From Camillea tinctor (taxonomy: Eukaryota; Ascomycota; Sordariomycetes; Xylariales; Xylariaceae): a stretch of 64,000 bases of DNA. Positions 12,840 to 23,570 of the stretch are shown here, one piece after another. Position 1 is the stretch's first letter. Every line of letters starts with the position of its first letter. A model generated the notes under the pieces. That model worked only from the letters and a program-made list of their open reading frames with translations. It did no database searches and had not been told where the DNA came from. Made by a program: the position numbers and the translations under genes. The DNA is taken from contig MU394128.1 in assembly GCA_022578605.1 (NCBI GenBank), positions 62,001 through 126,000 on the forward strand, in the 5' to 3' direction.

Positions 12840-13828
12840 GCGAGTATTACATAATGTGTGTGGTTGGGAGGTTGAGGAGGAAATTCCGGGGAAGAGAATG
12901 CGCTACATCGTAAGAGGAAAAAGGGGAAAGGTGGATGCGCTAACTACCTAAGCGATTCTTAATTTGGTTATGGGTACTCTATAGGCCCTGGCAAATCAAG
13001 GTTGACCCGAACTGTTTCTTGGTGTCTCTTCGGGGGTCTTTATATTTCCCAGACAAGGGTGCCTGTGCGTCCCGCTATTTATAACTAGGTAGTACCAAGC
13101 CACTTAAATTGTGTGTGTGTCACGATAATGCCTATGGCTATCTAAACTGTATGTATGAATGATGTAGAAGGGAAGATGGAGGTACTAAATCTACAAGTAG
13201 CGGAGCTGTCTTAAGTACACTGAGTGGATCCTATGTGTACCGGCGTCAGCTGCCAGCAGCTGACAGTGCTTTCCGTTTAAGGAATGGGGCTTGTTAAGTG
13301 GGGTCTGGGGGACAACAAGTTAAACCCTACTAGGATAGGCTAAGCGCTATGGAGCCCAACGGAAGGCATTTGTTGCGAGCGTCAGCGACGCCTCCTGTAT
13401 TGGTGTTGTAATTCCTTAACTTGGTATGTACCTATGTATGTACTGTTCAGGCAGACACAGGCAAGAATTACCACTAAATCCACTAATACCCGCCTAGCAT
13501 TGGCCAATCATATAACCTACTAAAATTACACCTACCTACACTACAATACCTACCTACATAGTAGTTACGTCGTTGATGCTCGAGGTTTCTTCTAATTCCA
13601 TCTCACACCATTTCTTCTCCATCGCGACTCTTCTATTTAATACCCCCCAAGCCCTAAGAGCATCTGGACATCTATAAATAATCAGCAGTCTTCTGTTATT
13701 TGAACGCTGTCATTCAATCCACATGCCGCATGTTTACTTTCAATAAGCTAGTGTACCTTACCTACCTCGGTACCTACTAGGTATATAAACTCATATAAGT
13801 CAGATCTATCCCTAGCTCATTCTCCATC
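12840..13828. other. Intergenic, shared upstream region
   Basis: Lies between two divergently transcribed genes. It contains a palindromic CAGCTGCCAGCAGCTG at about 13247-13262 and TACCTA/CCTACC words at 13420-13570 and 13755-13785. A TATATAA stretch sits about 45 bp before the downstream start codon. Probably a bidirectional promoter; no gene seen. Confidence 0.5.
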
Positions 13829-14961
13829 ATGGGTGCTGAACCCAATCCTTCCACTTCCAGCATGGTTCAGACACGCTCCATGCGGAAACGCGAACTATCA
13901 TATAACGAGTCTACCGATGCACCAGCAACATCCAAGAAAGTGCAGACAACGGCTGAAGATCAAGCTATCGTGAGACCCAAGACCAAAGAGAAATCCAAGA
14001 TCAAAGGGAAACCGAAACAGACAAAGAAGGTGAAAGCAGAGCCAGAGGAGGAGAAGCGTCTTAGGAGGTCAGTCAACACCACAAAATATTAGTGAAGCTA
14101 CATATTTATTGCTTTTATTTTTTCTAACTATTATCTTCAGGTTTCGAGAAAAACCCCCTCTGGCTTTTCATGAGGTATATGAACGTGCAACATCGCAGAG
14201 GTTTGTTCATCCCTACATTTCCATACTTACAACCTATGTCTATATATACACCCATATGATATATTCATATGCGTATGAATAAACCTACTAACCTAATGTA
14301 CTAGATTCTACGTACTTGGAAGGATTCGTTTAGGCACCGACCAGTGCCCTGAAGAGTCTATTGAGCTCACGGGATCTACGGGCAACATCTACACCGTCCA
14401 CATTGCCCAGCAGCCCACGTGCACCTGTCCTCATGCTATAAAGGGCCATCAATGCAAGCATGTTCTATACGTAAGCTATATAGTTCCCGAGTCATTTTGC
14501 CTAATCCTGATTCATCTCTCCAGGTCTTATCAAGGGTTCTCCGTGCGCGCTTCGACCTAGTATATCAACTTGCGCTCCTGTCAAGCGAGCTTCAGGATAT
14601 CTTCCGCAATGCACCTCCCATCGAGTCTCCCGAGGAGGCAGCATCCAAAAATGCTGATGATAAAAATCGCAAGGCCATAGAAGGCGACTGCCCCATCTGC
14701 TTCACGCCCTTCGAAGACGGCGAAGAGATTGTCTATTGCCGTGCGACCTGTGGTCAGAACCTGCACCAGGAATGTTTTGGGATGTGGGCCGTGACCAAGC
14801 GCCAGAGCGCGAGAGACCAGGTCACTTGTCCCATGTGTCGTACGCCGTGGCAGGGGGACGACGACATGGTCAAGAGGGTAAAGAATACGGGTATCGTTGG
14901 CTCGGAAGGTTATGTGAACGTGGCCCATCAGCTTGGTATAAGTACACGCAGAGGTACGTAG
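13829..14961 (+). CDS. SWIM-RING zinc-finger protein, probable E3 ubiquitin ligase
   Basis: Four exons (13829-14067, 14141-14200, 14305-14470, 14524-14961) close in phase and give 300 residues. Introns are 73, 104 and 53 nt; the first has a CTAAC branch. Residues 1-80 are basic and disordered (KSKIKGKPKQTKKVK), likely nuclear. At about residues 145-156 lies a SWIM zinc finger, C-T-C-P-H..C-K-H. The last exon carries a RING-type finger: CPICFTPFEDGEEIVYC, then CGQNLHQECFGMW, then CPMC. The order SWIM-RING and the spacing C-x2-C...YC-x3-CG-x3-H-x2-C match the ZSWIM2/MEX group of ubiquitin ligases, which use SWIM for substrate or nucleic-acid binding and RING to recruit an E2. At 300 residues this is much smaller than animal ZSWIM2. 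Substrate unknown. Confidence 0.85.
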
Positions 14962-15562
14962 TCAAGCTCATGTAGGCCTCCTTTGTCCATGATTCACTGC
15001 TAATGAAGTGGGATACAGACACGAGCACATACCATCGCTTTCGCAATTACTGGGGATTCCATTGACGTTCTTTTTAGGGTCAACACTGAAAAAATTGAAC
15101 TCGAAACAAGGGTAACCTGACTAGGTTAGGGGCTTTGATAGTATGTAGTCCCGTGAGATCTTTAGGATATCATCATGATATGTCGTATCGATGATGGATG
15201 GTTGTTGTGGTTAGAAGCCTTGGTGGTGTTTAGCTTACTCTTTTAATAACATTTATCTAAGGTCTCTTCACAATATAAAGTTACATAATATTTACCGTTC
15301 CCAGACCTTGCAATAAAGGTCTACTCTTCATCGACAATTAAGAAAACAAGTAGAAACTATGAAACAAGTACTAAATTCCATGAACTTAACGGGAAAGATT
15401 TTACGAATAAACATACAAGGTTGTTAGAAGGAAAAAAAAACAGACTAATCACTCCCTAATACCAATTTTAAAGAGAGTGGTTGCATTGAGGCTAAGGGGA
15501 TGACACACGGTGTCAGCTTTAGGATCTTTGTCATTCAGAATAACGGTGTCCTGCCTCTTTTC
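14962..15562. other. Intergenic between convergent genes
   Basis: AT-rich 3' region shared by two convergent genes. No gene, and no clear terminator signal beyond AT richness. Confidence 0.5.
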
Positions 15563-16386
15563 TTAAGACGACTTCCCCTCTCTCTCGGCCTTCATCTTCA
15601 TATCCTCCTCCTCATCCTTTGGCACCTTCACAACCATAGGGACGGTGACAGCATTAAGCTTCCGAAAAGCCTAGGTCGTCTTAATCAGCATTCTCCCAGG
15701 AACACCACCAACCAAGCATTCCATACTCTCATATCAGGGTAGAGGAAAAAGGGGGGCAGGGGGTTTAGCAAGAACCAGCCAACCATGACGGCGTTTCACT
15801 CACCTCCATGACGATATTTTCCGGCTGATCTTTGCCATCCCACCGGTCCTCGACCCTCACGATCTTGCCATCCTCGGGGCCGACCCAGATCCTGACCACC
15901 GAGTCAATCGTCTGCGCCGTCTGCACCCCGCGCACGACGTACCGGTTCGACAGGGCCACCTCGATCGGGTCCCCCGCCGACAGCACCTCGTGCCGCTGGA
16001 TCGCCACCGGCCGGAACAGCGACGCGAGTCCGTACCACTGCGCCGCGTACCGCGAGAACCCGGTCGCTTCCGTCAGTGGGTCCGCGAACGTGGCGCCTTC
16101 ACGCCAGAGGCTAAGGTGTCGGAGCGTGGGGGAGGCTTCGAAGAGCTTTTTTGGAGTGGGGAGAGAGTTAGTTAGCTCCAGTGTGTATGTGTGTGGTGAG
16201 GGTATCAGGGAGGTAGGTAGGTAATTTGGGGGCGGAAGGAGAACGGGGAGAACATACGTCGAGGACGCTGCCTACTAGGACCTTTTGATGGGGGGATAGC
16301 TTGACACCCGGGGCTTCGCGGATGACGGTGTTTTTTACCCCGATCGAAGCCAAAGTCGGGACATCTGTGGGTTTACCGGTGGCCAT
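15563..16386 (-). CDS. NTF2/SnoaL-like fold protein
   Basis: Three exons (16386-16258, 16145-15804, 15670-15563), all joined in phase 0, give 192 residues. Introns are 112 nt (branch CTAAC, acceptor AAAAAAG) and 133 nt (donor GTGAGT, acceptor CCTAG). The ATG at 16386 (MATGKPTDVPTLASIG) is preferred to an in-frame ATG at 16509, which would add an untypical hydrophobic leader. The middle exon has an NTF2/SnoaL-like pattern: LWREGATFADPLTEATGFSR, then AAQWYGLASLF, then VEVALSNRY-type strands and IDSVVRIWV, ending in EDRWDGK. The last exon is basic-acidic (RKLNAVTVPMVVKVPKDEEE). Such small alpha+beta barrel proteins bind hydrophobic ligands or act as enzymes. This fungal family is widespread but uncharacterised as far as I know, so I infer no reaction. 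Confidence 0.8.
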
Positions 16387-17126
16387 TGTTCTATGGTGGT
16401 AGGGGTAGCAGCGTTGAATGTTGGCCGTTATAGGTAATAGAATGAGGTTTGATGATGGAATTAGGATTATGGATGCTACCGTATGGGGAGGGGATATTCG
16501 CAAATGCATGAGGGTTGAGGGGAGACGGGTATTTCACATTTTATTTCATCTGTGGCGGAAGATTCGGTACAACCAGAGGAGGATCAAACGGTAAGAAAGT
16601 ACTGTCCAGTATGTACCTAGTATATAAGTGATGAGGGGATATCGGTCATAGAAGAGGAGACACCGGCAGCTAGTGGCTGGGGGTACCAGTACCTTATTAT
16701 CGGAAGCATCACCAAGATTCAAAATCCGAGGTCGACATGGCTCAGACTAAGTGCTGACTCCTCTTAGCTTCATTCTTGTACCCGTCATAGATCTTGCGAA
16801 CTATATCTTTGACGTCATGTGGTGGCAGAGTCCCCAATATAGAACACAGTGAAGGTTCTAGCCCAGGCAAGTTATATTGGTTCGTTTTAAGTGCTTACTA
16901 TACCTAATAGAAAGGTTGAACCAAATCATTTTCGATGAGACGAGTTGTTCTATTATACTAAACACGGGGCGTTGTAAACCATCGGTGTAATGAACCACTA
17001 GATATATAAGAATGGTGAATCAACAAATCTTTATGTCTGAAATGTGATACAACATCTACGACATGAGGTGCATGGGAAACGGTTTCTGCGATAGTCTACT
17101 TGTGACTAGCGACATCCAACTGCAAG
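16387..17126. other. Intergenic
   Basis: No gene recognised. Contains the presumed promoter of the NTF2-like gene on the minus strand. Confidence 0.5.
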
Positions 17127-19245
17127 TTATTGTGTATTAACGGAAAAATAAACTATGGAGGCAAAGGAATCCAGAGAAGCACTTTTGAACGCTAAGGATA
17201 ATAATATGTACACCTCAGTCGAGGCCCAGGACACACCGTATTCTCTACCACATGAATTTACAGAGTACAAGTTACTGTGTTTACGCATATTGGGCAGAAG
17301 CAGGATGTGTTTCGTCCAACTCAATGTAGCTATACGTGCCATGTCAAGCTGATGCTGCAAAGCAAGTCGATCACGATGTGTTTCATCAAGTGTTGTTTCT
17401 TGGATCTGAAATACTTGTTGGAGTAGATCGCTGGCTTGTTTTGTTTGTCCGCTGGCTAAATATGTCTCGGACAAAAGCATATGCTAATTGCCTTTTGACA
17501 ATTAGCTCATATATATGGCACTGCAACAAAATATGCCCTAGCTAATTTGTGCTGTGAGGTAAGTCGGATCATCGTTCTCATTACCTTCAGGATGGGATCG
17601 AACCGACTGCGCACCATACCACGCGTCTCGTAAAAGATACAGAGGTACATTTTCATAATGCCATGGTGACAATGCTTGAAGGAGACATAGGGAGTCTTGT
17701 GCACTCTCTCGTTTCAGCGTGTCCATGATGGCAGCCGATGCTTCTAATGTTGCGTAAATGTCGTGGTACCTCGACTGGTCCTGTGTTGAGTTAAACTTAA
17801 GAAGTCATTCTCTATGCATCTGGAATACTTTAGGATATTTCGCTCAAGCCGCACATCCCCTGGGCGATGTACGCACCGGCTTGCAGTATGGCGAGCTTGT
17901 GCGAACCTAAAGTGTCAATGGCCATCTCGGCATCAGAGTTTACCTTTGGCGATTCTTCAGCGAGCTGAGCCGCTTTCAAGAGGAGGTGAATCCAGTCTTT
18001 GTTTTTTAGGCTGCTAAGATCCTCGTAACCAACTGTCTCATACCTGTTGCACAGACGATTCCGGGACGTTATTAAAACCGTGCCTCGAGTACCGGAGGGG
18101 CAATATTTTTGGTAGTCGAACTCTGGATTGTCGGCGTTATCCAAGATCAGGAGCCAGTGACGCTTGGGGTCGACATTAGAAAGCAATCGTCCAGCCTCAT
18201 CAATCTCTGCTTCGTTTGATCTTAGCATCTTTGCAATGGTGGAAAATCCTGCTTGGGCGGTAGAATCGCTGATAACATCTACCCAGAACACACCCCAGAA
18301 TCTATAAGAGGTGGATATCAGGAGCCAAAGGCAGAGTGACATCTAGGTTAACCTACTCTTCGCGAAGTTCATCGGCCACCTTGAGGCAGACTTTACTTTT
18401 GCCCAGGCCGCCCATCCCAGTCAAGATAAATCTCTTTTGCTTTTGAAAATGAGGAGTGAATGGGGTCACGGCGTTTTTGATCTCTTTAACGATGTTGTCT
18501 CGACCGGTAAACATCGGATTGATGAACCGATGGACAAGCCAGTGAACGTTTTTGCTAAGCAACAGATTCAGTCCACAGCTTACGTTCTCCAAGTTCTATT
18601 ACTTCGTACCTACATTCTATTTCAAGCGCGCGGTCGACCTCGATCGCAATGGTATCCAAAACAAGCTGCCATGCAGTGTCTTCTAAGTCAAATTTGCAAA
18701 TAGAACTGTGATTAGCGTGGGTTGCAACTTGCTTCTCGCGCGACCCAGGAAGGCCAAGAGTCGCGGATTTCTTATCCACTACCTAATATATCTAGAAACG
18801 AGGTTTATTATATGGCATCATGAAACGGCTTAATGGTTTATTCGGTGCCAACATACAATTCCAAATTCGCCATATGGTTCTCCTTCGAAGAAGTTCACAA
18901 CGAGGCATTTCTCGTATAGGTGTCGTGATTGTTGAAATCGCTTCGTTGCACCACCCGAGTTTCTCTTGAACTCTTTGATAAGCCCGTTCCTTGGTTTCAG
19001 TAAGCTACCTCGAGCAATTTTCGCAATGGCGTTACCAATGTCAGTGTAATTTCCACCACGATGAGGAGTAGCAAAGAAGACGAGTAGTCTGGTCGCCTCA
19101 ACGATAGATTTATGAAAAAAGGCATTTCACTTGATTTGATTCGAAAGGCAGCAAAAAAAATTCCAATGCTACCTACCCTGCCCTTGTCGATAAATAGTAT
19201 TCAGTGCTTGCTCAGCCATGAAGGCACGCAAGCTGTAAGATCAAT
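17127..19245 (-). pseudogene. Inactivated NLR: alpha/beta hydrolase - NB-ARC - TPR
   Basis: Read on the minus strand, the order of domains is that of a fungal NOD-like receptor. An alpha/beta-hydrolase (SesB-like) end comes first, with FFATPHRGGN at about 19080-19047 and DKKSATLGLPG, then ANHSSICKFD, near 18776-18690. The NB-ARC follows: MFTGRDNIVKEI, the P-loop GMGGLGKS at 18418-18395, HWLLILDNADNP near 18155-18120, and TVLITSRNR. TPR repeats come last (LSETYLASGQTKQA, 17480-17430). Introns of normal form still separate several exons, e.g. near 18602-18550 and 18355-18300. The frame is broken at a T6 run near 19120, at about 17838 just after GMCGLSE, and near 17555 in the TPRs. A TGA at 17805-17807 sits where similar proteins continue. 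These proteins act in non-self recognition and cell death. This copy is very probably dead. The 5' exons are missing; a TIR element lies there. Confidence 0.82.
17468..17527 (-). repeat. 60-bp dispersed repeat, copy 1
   Basis: On the minus strand it starts GTTGCAGTGC and ends CTTTTGTCCG. It matches copy 2 at 54196-54255 at 51 of 60 positions without gaps, in opposite genomic orientation. It lies within the TPR part of the NLR pseudogene. The middle forms a small hairpin (CTAATTG ... CAATTAG). Confidence 0.75.
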
Positions 19246-19355
19246 GCGGAAGGATGTGGGTGTATAAAATGTACGGCACCATGCGGAGCAGGACGAGCAG
19301 ATCTTCCGGGTTTGAGAGAAAACGGTTGCCCGGCCCCAACTGCAAAAAGGAGTGT

Positions 19356-19491
19356 GCGCGTACGGTTGACCATAGCGCATTGTTGGAAAAAACCCATTTT
19401 CTATAACTAGGCATACCCCATATCTTTATTTTTCTACTTTCTTTAAATACATAAAGTCGATATTATAATATTATAGCTATTAGCAACCTTT

Positions 19492-19524
<33 letters not shown>

Positions 19525-19842
19525 TTAGCAATTATCAATATTTCATTATTAGCAATAAAACTACTAAGGTAAAAAAAAAATAAAAAAAATTAAAAATAAA
19601 ATTTTTTGTTCCTAACTTAGTTGCCAACATTATAAAATATTATAGTCGCTAACTTCAAAAAAAAAAAGATATTAGTTGCTAATAGTGCGCCGACTAAAAT
19701 ATTTAGCTTTTCGTTAAGCTTATATGTTTCTCGTTTATATGCATACTTATATGGTATATTTGCATAATACTTTCACGTTAGGGGTCAACTTAATGAAAAA
19801 AATAGTTTTTTCCAACAATGCGCTATGGTCAACCGTATGCGC
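19356..19842. mobile_element. 487-bp AT-rich MITE-like element with 38-bp terminal inverted repeats
   Basis: The left terminal repeat (19356-19393) starts GCGCGTACGGTTGACC. The right one (19805-19842) is its reverse complement, with one mismatch in 38. The interior is very AT-rich and has no open frame of note. It holds TTAGCAA words in the left half and TTGCTAA-like words in the right half, so it can fold back on itself. A T23-A12 block occupies 19489-19523. No clear target-site duplication was found. It looks like a non-autonomous DNA transposon. It sits exactly where the first exons of the neighbouring NLR should be. Family unknown. Confidence 0.8.
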
Positions 19843-20367
19843 GCTTAGGACCCGAAAGGCAAACCCACGCACCGCCACAATGAGTTAGCACGCTTCAATA
19901 TTGCTCAAGTGGTTAGACGGCAGGGTTCAGATAGAGGTAAATAATAAAATATAATACAGCATGAGTCTTAAACCTGACACCATCAAGTTCAAAGGTTAAA
20001 TAGAAAAGGGAAAAAAAAGAAAACCACCACAATTGATAACAAAGTCTCCTTCCACACCCCCCCTCTCTCCTTCCACTCCCATCCCCTTCCCACCTGTGGC
20101 TCAAAATATAATCCATTCTTTATAAGTCCCAGCTTGTAATATAAGGTACCGTGTAGGAACAGTCTAACTACTTAGTAGCCAAGCTTCTAAGATTAGGTAT
20201 CTGTTGACATGAATTTACACCGTCACGATGACAACCTCCTTTCCCTGACTGACCTCCCAACCCAACTCAGGCAGCAGTAGCAGCCTAGCACTCGATGTCC
20301 ATCTTACCCCTACTACCCATCTATCCATCTGTCTATCTATTCATCCGCGTACGAGAACTTCTTGTTC
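19843..20367. other. Intergenic
   Basis: Spacer between the TIR element and the Ulp1-like gene. A tRNA-like word (GCTCAAGTGGTTAGAC) occurs near 19909 but no tRNA can be folded around it. No gene. Confidence 0.5.
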
Positions 20368-22029
20368 TTAGGAGCCACCGGGGCCCTTTTTGTTCTGGAA
20401 CGGGAATTTGACTGGAGCGGAATTGAACAGATTGAAGCTGCTGGGGCCCATTGTGCCGAAAAGAGATTGGGGTTGCGGCTGAGGCGGCTGAAGCCCACTG
20501 CCGAAGCCCGCTGCGGTGAAAAGAGATTGGGGTTGCGGCTGGGCTTGCGGCTGAGACCCACTGCCGGTGAGGTCGATCACATTCGATGGATTGGACCCGC
20601 TGCCGGTGAGGTCGATTACTTGCGGATTGGACCCGCCGCCCGAGCCCATCGAATTGAAAAGGGATTGGGCTTGCGGCTGGGCTTGCGGCTGAAACCCACT
20701 GCCGGTGAGGTCGATTACTTGCGGATTGGGCCCGCCGCTCTTTGTCTTGGAACCGGGGGCAGCAGGAGGGACAGGGGGCCCAGGGTTCTTTGCCTTGGGG
20801 TTCTTCGCCTTGGGGCCGGGAGCAACGGGGGGTCCGGAGCTCTTTACGTTGGGGCCGGGGGCGACGACGGGTCCGGAGCTCTTTGCCTTTGCCTTGGGGC
20901 CGGCAGCGAAGACGGGCCCCTTGCTCGTAGGCGGCGAGTCGCCGAGCGTGATGTACTCGGGCCCCTTAGGGTTGAAACCGGGCGCGATCTTGGGTTCGTT
21001 GGGCACCGCGGGGCCGAGGAGGTTGCTGATTGTCGTGGAGGACCCCTGGACAACGCCAGTCGGCACGGTCTTGGGCACCTGGGGCTTAATGGGCGGTTTG
21101 TCCGGAGTGGGCCAGTTAGCTTTGTTAGGGCCGTAGTTAGGAGCCTGCATGACCACCCCGGCTTTGGCCAACGATGCCTTGCCTTCGTCGATCTCATTGA
21201 TGAGCTCGACACCGACCCGGGCATTGTAGTTCAGTTGTCTGACTTTCAGCCATGCGATGCGGCCGATCATCTCGTTGCGCACGAAGTGGTTGTCATACCA
21301 TCCGCTATTTGGGTTCCACAGGCTCTCGTCGTACCCCTTTCCAGCCTCGTAGATATTCAGCAGACGGTCGAGGAACTGTTTGGCGCCCCAGTAGGTGCGT
21401 GGCCCGCATGAGTTGTTGTCATTCTGAAACGGAATCCATACATCGCGCTGGAAGTTTCGGGAGAACTGCATGTTACACTGGCGTATAAGGAGGGTCCTGA
21501 TCCGCCGGATGATAAGGGTCCTTCGTTGGGCCGGTTGGTTTATTCTCCAGGAGTCGTAGTAGCCCACCTGCCGAACAATATCGTAATCGGCCTTGGGATC
21601 GGACTTCCCCTTGTGAAGAACGATCAGCTGCCAGTGTATGCCGTCGAAGTTAATGGGCCAGAGGGTGTACTCCTTTTCCCGCATGGTTCTGTTGAAACGT
21701 TTGATCGAGCTCCCCAGCAAGCTTTCGAACTGGTTATTCCCTGACACGCCTTGATTGAATATGTTGGAGAGGCCTGAGGTTTCTATATGTACCCTTTCTT
21801 GTAGATCCAACGGAAAACCCTTGAGGTATGCCATCAAGGCTTCCTCGATCGCTGTGCGGTTTAGCCACTCATTATTACCCCTTTGCAGCACGTCTAAGCC
21901 TCTCGTTTCCGGCCATCCATTTTTTGGTTCTGGGAATTGATTGGGCGCCGGGATGGCAACATGTTGTAATTTACATCCCCCTCCGCATAGGAGCTGGCCC
22001 GTCTGATAGCCTGCCAGTGAGGAGGCCAT
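20368..22029 (-). CDS. Ulp1-like cysteine protease with tandem SUMO-interaction motifs
   Basis: A single open frame gives 553 residues from the ATG at 22029 (MASSLAGYQTGQ). An alternative first exon from the ATG at 22211, spliced by a GTAAGA...GGCAG intron, would replace the first few residues and also closes in phase. Residues about 60-225 carry a Ulp1/C48-type catalytic core: His in DGIHWQLIVL (about 132), Asp in GYYDSW (about 159), Gln in PFQND (about 202) and Cys in NNSCGPRTYWGA (about 208). Such enzymes cleave SUMO or a related modifier. The C-terminal 250 residues are Pro/Gly/Gln-rich and disordered. They hold three VIDLTGSG copies (20718-20704, 20619-20605, 20580-20566), which are canonical SUMO-interaction motifs, and three QSLF-x3-G repeats. 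The domain could instead be a transposon-derived C48 peptidase. The whole triad is present, so activity is plausible. Confidence 0.75.
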   Translation of the reverse strand: MASSLAGYQTGQLLCGGGCKLQHVAIPAPNQFPEPKNGWPETRGLDVLQRGNNEWLNRTAIEEALMAYLKGFPLDLQERVHIETSGLSNIFNQGVSGNNQFESLLGSSIKRFNRTMREKEYTLWPINFDGIHWQLIVLHKGKSDPKADYDIVRQVGYYDSWRINQPAQRRTLIIRRIRTLLIRQCNMQFSRNFQRDVWIPFQNDNNSCGPRTYWGAKQFLDRLLNIYEAGKGYDESLWNPNSGWYDNHFVRNEMIGRIAWLKVRQLNYNARVGVELINEIDEGKASLAKAGVVMQAPNYGPNKANWPTPDKPPIKPQVPKTVPTGVVQGSSTTISNLLGPAVPNEPKIAPGFNPKGPEYITLGDSPPTSKGPVFAAGPKAKAKSSGPVVAPGPNVKSSGPPVAPGPKAKNPKAKNPGPPVPPAAPGSKTKSGGPNPQVIDLTGSGFQPQAQPQAQSLFNSMGSGGGSNPQVIDLTGSGSNPSNVIDLTGSGSQPQAQPQPQSLFTAAGFGSGLQPPQPQPQSLFGTMGPSSFNLFNSAPVKFPFQNKKGPGGS

Positions 22030-23570
22030 GGCTTCGATAGTGTTTGGTTTTGGCAAAAAGCTAGGTGGTTTGAGGCCTTATCGTAATAGCCTAGGTATAA
22101 ATTCTTACGGAGTGCCTGCGCGAAGTATGGCATGGTGAATGTTCTGCTTGCCATGATAAACATGTCGGTCGAACAAAGGGTGCCCTCGCGCGGGCGTTTA
22201 GATTCGGGCATAGTCGACAGCCTTTGTAGTTGACCGCATTCGGAACAAATGCTTGTCTTGAACTCTTTTTCATGACCGTATGCGGGTAATGATCTTTATT
22301 CCCTAGATATATGTAGTCCGATTGTCTCTCTTTGACACTGACATCGCGATGCGGAAAAGAGGATATCTAATATTCTATCTTTATTGAGATCCCTCAAGCC
22401 GGCTGATAAACATCGAACCAGAAGGTACGGTGATAAAGAGTATTGTAATGGCCCGTCGCAGAATTCTAACCGGAAAGTTGCATTTCTATGAACTAATACT
22501 GAGAAGTGTGTACCCAAGTGCCGAGTGCTCATCGATGTGATCGTCACGAGATGGTGCTATGTACCGCTTTTCAACCTCCACACACACTCTATTTTCTAAC
22601 CATAAGAGACAGTAGCTTCTAATTTATATCGTGGCGTTGTCTATGTATATAATATGTCTCTCTTTTAGATAACCTTCTAACAAGGTCACGCTTCTCCTGC
22701 CCTGATGTAACCGCAAGTGTAAATGTAAATACCTTACAAAGCTTGGTCTTATCATAGCCAGGGGGTACTCTGCTCTTTTTTACGGTTGCGTATTATCGTT
22801 TTTATATTCATGTAATAGTAGTGTACGTATGAACTTTTCATCCATACTAGTAGATGAATTACAATGTCAACACTTACTAGCAAGCATGTACCTCGATGGG
22901 TTTATAGTAGTTTAATGAGCACCAGGCTTACCTATTGGCCAATTGATACCAAAGGTTAGGTTATAGTGTTGCTGATAAGAACCCATAGGGTAGGTTCATT
23001 GGGTTATATTGAAGTGTGCCGGGCAGCCGGGGTCTCCATCTAACCTACTACATAAGGTTTGAAGATCCTAGATCCTACGCTACTACTAGTAGTGCTTAAA
23101 ATTGATACAACGATTTTGTCTCCACTTGTTTGCTCCATTGTTCCTTACCTGATATGAATATAGCAGTGCTAGTCACAATTAAGTACCCAAAAATGGGCAC
23201 TATTATCTCTTAACAGCCCTGGAGGTTTACCTAACTTAGATAGTTTGTCAGCGTGTAAGCAGCTTCCAAGACCTCCCAAGACATTGATGTGTGACACTAT
23301 TTTGAATCCTTCTACTTCTTTTTCTTTTTTTTTCTCCTTTCTTCCTCTTCCTCTTTTTTAAACTTTTCCTTTTTTTATACCTATTTCTTTTTTTTTTTCA
23401 CGAATATCAGTTTTCGCTAATAGATCGAGTCGATTGATCGACTACGTACATAACCTTACCATCTATATATTAACGATCGACCATCTAACTTCCCTGCTAT
23501 ACTTAGCCCATACCCACCAAACCAACCCAAACAAGACCAGATCAGAAATCCAATTCACGGAACCTCTCTG
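22030..23570. other. Intergenic
   Basis: Upstream regions of two divergently transcribed genes. Up to 22211 it may include a first exon of the protease gene. The rest has no recognisable gene. It ends in a long pyrimidine tract and AT-rich DNA before the glycosyltransferase start. Confidence 0.5.
23309..23400 (+). promoter_or_regulatory. Pyrimidine-rich promoter tract
   Basis: About 90 bases of nearly pure C/T on the plus strand, 170 bases before the start codon of the glycosyltransferase gene. Such CT tracts commonly lie upstream of transcription starts in filamentous fungi. Assignment is by position and composition only. Confidence 0.45.

Noticed and set aside
19904..20000. Possible tRNA or tRNA-derived SINE (GCTCAAGTGGTTAGAC, later AAGTTCAAAGG)
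   Set aside because: A-box-like and weak B-box-like words are about 80 bases apart and no cloverleaf arms can be paired.
20362..21411. Plus-strand 349-codon frame opposite the Ulp1-like gene
   Set aside because: It mirrors the Pro/Gly/Gln repeats of the minus-strand gene and has no domain; the minus strand has a complete catalytic core.
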